A DNA stretch of 9,180 bases from Actinomycetes bacterium. Its GTDB lineage: Bacteria; Actinomycetota; Actinomycetes; Actinomycetales; Cellulomonadaceae. Position 1 is the stretch's first letter; each line of letters starts with the position of its first letter. Position numbers and translations under genes: made by a program. The DNA lies in assembly GCA_023430425.1 (NCBI GenBank), contig JAEZAR010000082.1, positions 1-9,180 on the forward strand, given 5' to 3'. The notes beneath the pieces were generated by a model. It was not told where the DNA came from, did no database searches, and saw nothing but the letters and a program-made list of their open reading frames with translations. Positions 1-6,800 of the stretch are shown piece after piece.

Positions 1-203
1 CGGCCGGGCTGCCCGGAGCGGCGGACCCCGACGAGCAGGTCCACACGGTCCGCGTCGTCCGCGCCGCCCTGCACGGGTTCGTCGACCTCGAGCTCCGCGG
101 CGGCTTCGGCCTCCCGCAGGACCGCGACGTCAGCTTCGACCGGCTCGTCGACGCGCTCGCGATCGGCCTCGGCCCGCGGGCGCAGCCGGGACCGGCGGCG
201 TAG
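1..203 (+). CDS. TetR-family transcriptional regulator, C-terminal end (5' part outside the window)
   Basis: The open frame enters from the left edge (first full codon at position 3) and stops at TAG 201-203, giving the last 66 residues. They read as a helical TetR ligand-binding/dimerisation domain of the WHG type (TetR_C_33-like). The hallmark is a VRAALHGFVDLE segment, then a GGFGLP turn, then a final helix with SFDRLVDAL. This arrangement is familiar from many actinobacterial TetR proteins. The DNA-binding N-terminus is not in the window, so target genes and ligand cannot be judged. The tail after the last helix is short and Pro/Ala-rich. The gene converges on the esterase gene; only 40 bp separate the two stop codons. 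Family assignment rests on remembered motif similarity. Confidence 0.8.
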   Translation, partial: AGLPGAADPDEQVHTVRVVRAALHGFVDLELRGGFGLPQDRDVSFDRLVDALAIGLGPRAQPGPAA

Positions 204-209
204 CCGGAG

Positions 210-226
210 CCGGCAGGCGCCGCCGG
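210..226. terminator. Weak hairpin between convergent genes
   Basis: CCGGC (210-214) and GCCGG (222-226) can pair around a 7-nt loop in the 40-bp gap between the TetR stop and the esterase stop. The gap also carries three copies of CCGGAG (204-209, 223-228, 229-234). There is no T-tract. The position would suit a bidirectional terminator, but a 5-bp GC stem is easily found by chance in DNA this GC-rich. Confidence 0.25.
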
Positions 227-243
227 AGCCGGAGCCGTAGCGC

Positions 244-1230
244 TCAGCCGAGCAGGTCGGCGAGCCAGCGGAGCTGGCGCGCCTCCTGGTGCGCCTGACC
301 GCCCTCGTGGTCGTTGAACGGGTACTCGACGACCTCGACCCCGGGTCGCGCGCCCGCGCGCGAGCCGTAGTGGTTGACGGCCGCGTACACCGTCGACGGC
401 GGGCAGGTGGAGTCCATGAGCCCGACGGAGACGAGGGCGGGCGCCGCCGCGCGGCGGGCGAAGTTGACGGCGTCGAGGTAGGAGAACGTCCGGAAGACCT
501 CGTCGACCCGGTCGCGGTGCACGGACAGGTACCGCGCGACCTCGGCGTACGGACCGGTCGGGGCGATCTCGGCGCCCCGCCGGACGTGGCACAGGAACGG
601 CACCTCCGGCATCGCCGCGGCGAGGTCCGGCACGAGCCCGGCCGCCACGAGGGCCAGCGCCCCGCCCTGGCTGGTGCCGGTGACGGCCACCGTGCCGGCG
701 TCGACCCCCGGCAGCGCCCGGGCCGCCTCGACCGCGCGCACGGCGTCCGTGTACAGCCGCCGGAAGTAGTGGTCGTAGGGGTCCAGGGCCCCGCGGGTCA
801 TCGACCCCGGGACGGCCGGCCCGTGCCCTACCGGGTCGGGGGTGTGCCCGCCGCTGCCCCAGGTCGCCCCCTGGCCGCGGGTGTCCATGAACAGGTACGC
901 GTAGCCGGCGTTCGCCCACAGCGTCCGCTCGTGGGCCAGCCCGCGCCCCCCGCCGTACCCCTGGTACTGCACGACGACGGGCAGATCCTCCGCGACACCG
1001 GCGGGGCGGGCGTACCAGGCCTTGACCGGGTGGCCGCCGAACCCGGCGAAGGTCACGTCACGCACCTCGACGTGGCGCAGGCCGGCGTCGACGCGCCGGA
1101 CCTCCAGGCCGAGGTCGTGCTCCCGCGCGCCGGCGAGGGTGACGGCCCAGAACTCGTCGAAGTCGGCGGGCTCGGCGACGTCGGGACGCCAGGCGCGGAG
1201 CTCGGCGACGGGCAGGTCGAACAGCGGCAC
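244..1230 (-). CDS. Acetylxylan esterase / cephalosporin-C deacetylase (carbohydrate esterase family 7, AXE1 domain)
   Basis: A 328-residue alpha/beta hydrolase that removes O-acetyl groups from short xylo-oligosaccharides and similar acetyl esters. All three CE7 signatures are present: RGQ at residues 118-120, GTSQGG at 185-190 (nucleophile Ser187) and HE at 308-309 (His308). The acid is probably Asp273 in the GLMDSTCPP segment, and Tyr92 in YQGYGGG is placed for the oxyanion hole. Length matches the family (about 320 residues), so the gene looks complete. There is no signal peptide, so it should act in the cytoplasm on imported substrates. The start is GTG, supported by GGAGG five bases upstream (1236-1240). 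It lies 85 bp downstream of cbs on the same strand. Only 46 bp separate the hairpin after cbs from this start codon, so co-transcription is plausible. The exact natural substrate cannot be told from sequence. The secreted GH10 xylanase nearby favours xylan-derived acetyl sugars, which is inference. Confidence 0.92.
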   Translation of the reverse strand: MPLFDLPVAELRAWRPDVAEPADFDEFWAVTLAGAREHDLGLEVRRVDAGLRHVEVRDVTFAGFGGHPVKAWYARPAGVAEDLPVVVQYQGYGGGRGLAHERTLWANAGYAYLFMDTRGQGATWGSGGHTPDPVGHGPAVPGSMTRGALDPYDHYFRRLYTDAVRAVEAARALPGVDAGTVAVTGTSQGGALALVAAGLVPDLAAAMPEVPFLCHVRRGAEIAPTGPYAEVARYLSVHRDRVDEVFRTFSYLDAVNFARRAAAPALVSVGLMDSTCPPSTVYAAVNHYGSRAGARPGVEVVEYPFNDHEGGQAHQEARQLRWLADLLG

Positions 1231-1276
1231 GGTGGCCTCCGGACGGGCACGCGGGGTCGTATCGCTTCGATCCTGC

Positions 1277-1298
1277 CACGTCGGCGGCGCGCGACGTG
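1277..1298 (-). terminator. T-less hairpin after cbs
   Basis: A perfect 7-bp inverted repeat, CACGTCG (1277-1283) and CGACGTG (1292-1298), encloses an 8-nt loop. It starts 17 nt after the cbs stop codon. No U-tract follows in the transcript direction. It may be an actinobacterial-type weak terminator, an mRNA-end stabiliser between cbs and the esterase, or an operator, since a palindrome upstream of the esterase gene would also fit. Confidence 0.4.
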
Positions 1299-1315
1299 CG
1301 TCCCGGGCCCGGTCG

Positions 1316-2722
1316 TCAGCGCGCGAGGAACCCCAGCAGGTCGTGCCGGGTGACGACGCCCACCGGCTCGCCGTCCGCGACGACCATGAGGGCGTCGGCC
1401 TTCTGCAGCGCCACGCGCGCGGCCTCGATGTCCTCGCCGATCCCGATCAGCGGCAGCGGCGGGGACATGTGCCGGCCGACGGGGTCCGCGAGCTGCGCGC
1501 GGCCGGCGAAGATCGCGTCGAGCAGGGCGCGCTCGCTCACCGACCCGGCGACCTCCCCGGACTTCACGGGCGGCTCCGCCTTGACGACGGGCAGCTGGGA
1601 GACGCCGTACTCGCGCAGGATGTCGACCGTGTCGCGCACCGTGTCGGTCGGGTGCGCGTGCACGAGGGCCGGCAGCTCCCCCGTCTTCGCGCGCAGGACG
1701 TCGCCGACCACCGCGTGCGCCTCGTCGCGCAGGAACCCGTACGAGCGCATCCAGTGGTCGTTGAAGATCTTGGACAGGTACCCGCGGCCGCTGTCCGGCA
1801 GGATCACCACGATCACGGCGCGCTCGGCCGCGGCCGGGTCCTCGTCCTGGAGCCGGCGGGCCACCCGCAGCGCCGCGGCGACCGCCATCCCGGACGAGCC
1901 ACCCACCAGCAGGCCCTCCTCGCGCGCGAGCCGCCGGGTCATCTCGAACGACTCCGCGTCGCTCACCGCGACCACCTCGTCCGGCACGGACGGGTCGTAG
2001 GCCCCCGGCCAGAAGTCCTCCCCGACGCCCTCGACGAGGTACGGGCGCCCGTCGCCGCCGGAGTACACCGAGCCCGCAGGATCCGCGCCGACGACGCGGA
2101 CGACCCCGCCCGCCTCCGGCGCTCGGTCCGCGCTCACCTCCTTGAGGTAGCGCCCGGCGCCGCTGATGGTCCCGCCGGTACCGGCGCCCGCGACGAAGTG
2201 CGTCACACGCCCGTCGGTGTCCGCCCAGACCTCCGGGCCCGTCGTGGCGTAGTGGCTCGCCGGGCCGGCCGGGTTGGAGTACTGGTCCGGCTTCCAGGCC
2301 CCCTCGGTCTCGCGCAGCAGGCGGTCCGAGACGGAGTAGTACGAGTCGGGGTGCTCCGGCGCGACGGCCGTCGGGGTCACCACGACCTGCGCCCCGTAGG
2401 CCCGCAGCACGTCGATCTTGTCCTGCGAGACCTTGTCGGGGCACACGAACACGCAGCGGTAGCCGCGGCGCTGCGCGACGAGGGCGAGCCCGACGCCGGT
2501 GTTGCCGCTGGTCGGCTCGACGATCGTCCCGCCGGGACGCAGGGCGCCGGACGCCTCCGCCGCCTCGACCATCCGCAGGGCGATCCGGTCCTTCACCGAC
2601 CCGCCGGGGTTGACGTACTCGACCTTCGCCAGCACCGTCGCGGCGAGCCCCGCCGTGACGGACGACAGGCGCACCAGCGGGGTGTTGCCCACCAGCTCCG
2701 AGATGTGCTCGGCGTAGCGCAC
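1316..2722 (-). CDS. cbs: Cystathionine beta-synthase (PLP fold type II plus C-terminal CBS-domain pair)
   Basis: A 468-residue enzyme expected to condense L-serine and L-homocysteine to L-cystathionine, the first step of reverse transsulfuration, in the cytoplasm. The catalytic domain spans about residues 5-325. Lys44 in NPGGSVKDR is the expected Schiff-base lysine for PLP. TSGNTG (71-76) contacts the cofactor/substrate carboxylate, and GTGGT (181-185) is the phosphate-binding loop. A tandem CBS (Bateman) pair follows: module 1 at about 338-405 and module 2 at about 412-468. That pair and the overall length separate it from plain cysteine synthase (about 310 residues). The haem-binding N-terminal extension of animal CBS is absent, as is usual for bacterial enzymes. 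The start is GTG with GGAAGGAG four bases upstream (2727-2734). The BI-1 gene lies 85 bp upstream. With a hairpin in that gap ending only 29 bp before the start codon, cbs probably depends at least partly on read-through. A partner cystathionine gamma-lyase is not in the window. Confidence 0.93.
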   Translation of the reverse strand: MRYAEHISELVGNTPLVRLSSVTAGLAATVLAKVEYVNPGGSVKDRIALRMVEAAEASGALRPGGTIVEPTSGNTGVGLALVAQRRGYRCVFVCPDKVSQDKIDVLRAYGAQVVVTPTAVAPEHPDSYYSVSDRLLRETEGAWKPDQYSNPAGPASHYATTGPEVWADTDGRVTHFVAGAGTGGTISGAGRYLKEVSADRAPEAGGVVRVVGADPAGSVYSGGDGRPYLVEGVGEDFWPGAYDPSVPDEVVAVSDAESFEMTRRLAREEGLLVGGSSGMAVAAALRVARRLQDEDPAAAERAVIVVILPDSGRGYLSKIFNDHWMRSYGFLRDEAHAVVGDVLRAKTGELPALVHAHPTDTVRDTVDILREYGVSQLPVVKAEPPVKSGEVAGSVSERALLDAIFAGRAQLADPVGRHMSPPLPLIGIGEDIEAARVALQKADALMVVADGEPVGVVTRHDLLGFLAR

Positions 2723-2751
2723 GGCGCTCCTTCCCCGGTCGCCCCGACGTG

Positions 2752-2786
2752 CGACCGCCCGGGGCCTCGCGGCTCCCGGGCGGTCG
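2752..2786 (-). terminator. Perfect 12-bp hairpin between the BI-1 gene and cbs
   Basis: CGACCGCCCGGG (2752-2763) pairs perfectly with CCCGGGCGGTCG (2775-2786) around an 11-nt loop. It begins about 21 nt after the BI-1 stop codon and ends 29 nt before the cbs start codon. There is no U-tract on the downstream side. It could be a terminator, a partial terminator tuning cbs, or an RNA-stability element. The very short space left before cbs argues against a complete transcription stop followed by a new promoter. Confidence 0.55.
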
Positions 2787-2807
2787 GTCGGGGTCGTCGG
2801 TCCCTCG

Positions 2808-3647
2808 TCAGTTGCGGTTGAACATCGCCAGCAGGCGGAGGATCTCCAGGTACAGCCAGACCAGCGTGACGATGAGGCCGAACGCGGCGCTCCAGGCGAA
2901 CTTGGCCGGCACGCCCGCGCGGACGCCGCGCTGGATCGCGTCGAAGTCCATGATGAGCGACGCGGCGGCGAGGCCGACGGCCACCAGCCCGACGAGGATG
3001 CCCACCGGGCCGTTGCGGAGCGGACCGAAGCCCTCGCTCGCGATGAAGAACGACAGGACGAAGTTCAGCAGCGAGAACGCGAGGTAGCCGACCAGGGCGA
3101 TGAGCAGCCAGCGCGTGAACTTCGGGGTCACCCGCACGCGGCCGGACCTGAAGAGGAACAGCGCGGCGCCGAACGTCGCGAAGGTCCCGAGGATGGCCTG
3201 CAGGACGATGGGCTCGGCGCCGCCGGTGACGCCGTCGATCGTCATGTTCTGGAAGGCCAGGCTGATGCCGCCGAGGAACACGCCCTGCGCCACGGTGTAC
3301 AGCGCGATGAGCGCGGGGCTCGGCTCGCGCTTGAACGCGTTGACGAGGCCGAGGACCAGGCCGACCACCATGCCGATCGGCCACAGGCCCGGGGCGATCT
3401 GCCATGTCGCGGCGGCGACGACGACGAGCAGCAGCAGCAGGCCGCCCGTCTTGACGATGACGTCGTCGTAGGTCAGGCGCCCGGTGTCCGCAGTGGTCGC
3501 GGCGGGCGCGGTGTACATCTGCTCCAGGGTCGCGGCGTCGGCGCCGACGGCGCCCGCCGTGGCGGTCTGCGTGCCGTAGGCCACCGGAGCGGCCCCGCGC
3601 CGGCGCTCGCCGAAGACCGGGCTCGAGTTGAAGACCGGGTTGCTCAC
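2808..3647 (-). CDS. Bax inhibitor-1/YccA family integral membrane protein
   Basis: A 279-residue polytopic membrane protein. Residues 1-60 are soluble and Ala/Thr-rich, beginning with the SNPVFN motif typical of the actinobacterial branch. About seven hydrophobic spans follow (approximately 67-84, 88-104, 111-133, 147-167, 178-202, 214-233, 249-274). Family features are the late MDFDAIQRG segment, with acidic residues Asp234 and Asp236, and the C-terminal YLEILRLL helix. In Bacillus YetJ, paired aspartates in this part of the fold gate a pH-sensitive calcium leak; whether this protein does the same is inference. The start is GTG with AGGAGG four bases upstream (3652-3657). A candidate -10 lies 45 bp before the start. 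It is followed by cbs after 85 bp; no functional link between the two is evident, and the pairing may only reflect conserved actinobacterial gene order. Confidence 0.9.
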   Translation of the reverse strand: MSNPVFNSSPVFGERRRGAAPVAYGTQTATAGAVGADAATLEQMYTAPAATTADTGRLTYDDVIVKTGGLLLLLVVVAAATWQIAPGLWPIGMVVGLVLGLVNAFKREPSPALIALYTVAQGVFLGGISLAFQNMTIDGVTGGAEPIVLQAILGTFATFGAALFLFRSGRVRVTPKFTRWLLIALVGYLAFSLLNFVLSFFIASEGFGPLRNGPVGILVGLVAVGLAAASLIMDFDAIQRGVRAGVPAKFAWSAAFGLIVTLVWLYLEILRLLAMFNRN

Positions 3648-3687
3648 TGTGCCTCCTGTCGGGCCGCCGTCGTGGCGGCTGAGGGTC

Positions 3688-3703
3688 TTGCCATCCTAGG
3701 CAA
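3688..3703 (-). promoter_or_regulatory. Candidate -10 box of the BI-1 gene inside an inverted repeat
   Basis: Read on the - strand, TAGGAT (3693-3698) fits the actinobacterial TANNNT -10 pattern and lies 45 bp upstream of the GTG start. It is framed exactly by TTGCC and GGCAA, a 5-bp inverted repeat with the hexamer as spacer. A convincing -35 is not visible 16-18 bp further upstream. The framing could mark an operator over the promoter. A further GCCGCC/GGCGGC inverted repeat (3663-3679) lies between it and the ribosome binding site. Confidence 0.35.
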
Positions 3704-3761
3704 CGTCGGGCGGGCCCGGCGCGTTCCCGCACGGCCCGTGCGCCACGTCTCACCCCGGACG

Positions 3762-3800
3762 CGACGGCGCCCGGGTGGAGGACCCACCCGGGCGCCGTCG
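3762..3800 (-). terminator. Strong 17-bp hairpin terminating the xylanase gene
   Basis: A perfect 17-bp stem (3762-3778 with 3784-3800) closes on a 5-nt loop, AGGAC. It begins about 20 nt after the xylanase stop codon. This is the strongest secondary-structure signal in the window. The stem is almost entirely G+C and no U-tract follows, which is usual for high-GC actinobacteria. It separates the xylanase from the BI-1 transcription unit. The palindrome is symmetrical, but the only stop codon beside it is that of the xylanase. Confidence 0.75.
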
Positions 3801-3819
3801 TCCAGCTCACTTCAGAGGG

Positions 3820-6800
3820 TCACCTCGCGAGGAGGGCACCCACCTGTGCCGGGGCCTTCGCGGCCGGACCGACCGGCCCGACGAACCCGACCACGTCGAC
3901 GACCACGTGCACCTGGCCGGCGAACATGTCGTTGTAGAACGCGATCGTGCCGCTCGCCGGGACATCCACCACGACCAGGTTCGGGATGTCCCGCCCCGGG
4001 ATGTAGTTGATGTTGGAGGCGTCCGGGATCTCGACCTCGCCGACGCCCGACGGGTCGGGGAAGACCCGCAGGTTGCCGTTGGCCGTCGGCTGCACCGCCG
4101 TGACGTTGAGCATCACGGAGGTCGCGCCCGCCGGCACCGGGCCCATGCCCGCGATGTCGAGCAGGAGACCCTCGCCCGCGGCAAGCGGGCCGGCCTCGTC
4201 CTCACGGGTGTCGAGCACGCGCTCCGGCGTCACCCCGGTGAAGAGGGTGTCGGCGGTCATGTACCCCACGACGTCCAGGATGACCTGGACCCCGTTGCCC
4301 GGGAACGTGTCGGAGTAGAACGAGATGTCGCCCGACTCCGGCAGCTGCACGATCGTCGTGTTCGCCTTCTCCCGGCCCGGTGCGTAGTTGAGCACCGAGG
4401 CGTTCGGGACCTCGTCGCCCGCCGGGTACACCCGGAGGTTGCCGAGGGCCGTCGGGAGCGGGACGGTCACGTTGAGGATGACCGCCGTGGCGTCGGCGGG
4501 CACGCCCGCCTTGCCGGCGACGTCCACCGTCTGCACCGTGCGCGGGGCGACCGGGCCGGTGATGTCACCGACGTGACCGGCACCCGCACGGGTGTCGAGG
4601 AGACGCTCCGGCGTCGTCATGACGACCCCGGACTCCTCCGTGACGTAGCCCGCCACGTCGATGAGGATCCCGACCTGGGTCGGACCCGTGACGCGGTAGC
4701 AGAGGCCACCGTCGGGGCCGAGGCCGACGAACGTCGTGTTGGCGACGTCCTGACCCGTCTCGAAGTTGACGGTCGAGGTGGCCGGCGCGGTCCCGCCGTC
4801 CGGGTACACCACGACGTAGCCCGGCCCGTTGGGACGGACGGTCGTGACGTTGACCATCACACCGGTGGCGTTCTCCGGCACCCCGAACTGACCGGCCATC
4901 GGCACGCACACCGGGATGCCCGCGGGCACCTGGGCGTCCGAGACCGCACGGACCGGCTCCATCGTCACGATGCCCGAGCCACCGGGCTCGTCCACGGCGG
5001 GAACCAGCTGGGCCACGCCCCACCGCGCCGTGCTCTGGTAGCCGAGCCCGGTCGGGTCGGCCCAGTTGCGCACGGACGTGCGGACACCGGCAGCGGCGTC
5101 GTTGACCTGGAAGTCCACGCCGTGGAAGGTGCCCGGGCCGCCGTACGACTCGAGGAGGTTGATGGCCACCTCGACGACGTAGCCGGTGTCCGTGACCGCG
5201 ACGTCGTAGTCGACGTTGGCCTCCTGGAACGCCTCGTCGCCCGTGCCGAACGAGATGTCGCCCTGGAAGTCGATCCGGATCTGGTTGTCGTCGTACCGGT
5301 AGGAGCCGTTCTTGAAGTTGCCCCGGTCGATGTAGATCTCGACCGAGTCCTGGTCCCACGGGTTCGACGCACCGGCGTCGAGCTCGTCGTCGATGACGTC
5401 CATGAGCACGTACAGGACGTCGCCGTCACCGCTCCAGAGGGTCCGGACGTTCGCGTACGCGCCGCCCTCGCTCCCCTGGGTGTACTTCTCGGTGACGACC
5501 TGGTTGGCCAGCGCCCAGACGTCGTCCACCGCGCCGTCGATCAGCGGGGCCGCGGGGGCCTCGACGACCTCGACGTAGGACAGCGCCTCGAGGAGCGACA
5601 GCGTGCCGCCGCCCTCCGGTGCCCACGCGGTGGTGGTGGCGCCGTCGGTCACCTCGACGTTGAGCTGCATGGTCCCGCCCTGCGCCACGGGCGTGGCGAG
5701 CGGCAGCCGGACGACCGCCTCCCAACCCGACGCCGTCGAGCGCACGACCTGGGTCGCGGTGTCAGCAGCGTCGCGCTCCACCGTGATCTCGGTGTCGCCG
5801 TAGGTGAAGGTCACCGCATCGGTGTCCTGCACCGTGGCGTCGTCGACGCTGATGTAGGCGGTCAGGTGGTCCGGCGCCCAGCGGAGCTGGAAGTCGGCCA
5901 CGCCCTCGATCGGGTGCAGCGGGAGCTGGTCCCACGTCACGTGGTCGAAGGCCGCGGCCCCGATCGGGAGGCTGCCTGCGAACACGTTGGCGGTCCGGGC
6001 CCGCGGCGGGAGCGGCATGGACGGGTCGTCCATGATCCCGTAGTAGGCCGGCTTGGCCTGGAGCCGTCCGTCGAACACCAGCGGCGCCTGCTCGCTGCGC
6101 CAGCTGCGGTTGTCGGACAGACCCCAGATCGTCACCGAGAACAGGTCCTCGGCGTACTCCCGGAACACGCGGAAGGCGTCGCGGTAGTAGTAGCCCTGCT
6201 CGATGAGCAGCGCGTTGGTGGGGTTGTTGCCGACGGTGACGTCGAGCTCGGTGACCGCCTGGATGAGTCCCGTGTCCTGGAAGCGGACGATCGCCGCCTC
6301 CAGCGCGTCGACGGGCATCGAGAGGCTGACGTGGAACTGGTGCCCGACGCCGTCGATCGGCACGTCGCGGTCGAGCAGACGCTGGACCAGGTCGTAGTAC
6401 CGGTTCTGCTTGCCCGACTGCTCGGTGTTGTAGTCGTTGATGAACAGAGCGATCGGGCGCGCATCGACCTCGTCCGGGACCGCGTAGGTCTCGTTGAAGG
6501 CCTCGTCGGCGAACTGGAAGGCCAGGTCGATGTAGTCCTCGCCGAGGATCTGGTACCAGTAGCTGTTCCGCAGGCCGTTCGTCGCGGGGCTCGCCTGGTC
6601 GTTCACGACCTCGTTGACGACGTCCCACCCGACCATCGGGTTGGTGTCCGAGCCGAAGAGCCCGTACTCGTCGCTGATCGCCTCGGCGACGTTGTTGATG
6701 TGCGTCTCCAGGCGCTGCGTCATGATCGCCTTGTCCGCCTCGCTGCTCGTGAGGAACTCGCCCGCCTCGTCCTGGAAGAACCAGTCCGGGGTCTGCGAGT

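Noticed and set aside
2723..2807. A riboswitch or SAM/SAH-type leader before cbs.
   Set aside because: The gap is only 85 bp and is filled by a single simple hairpin plus the ribosome binding site, too short and simple for the known sulphur-metabolism riboswitches.
1022..2821. Long + strand frames antisense to the esterase and cbs (also 289-1353), and the - strand frame 1053-2444.
   Set aside because: They overlap genes with complete catalytic motifs and give Arg/Ala/Gly/Pro-rich low-complexity products, typical shadow frames in high-GC DNA.
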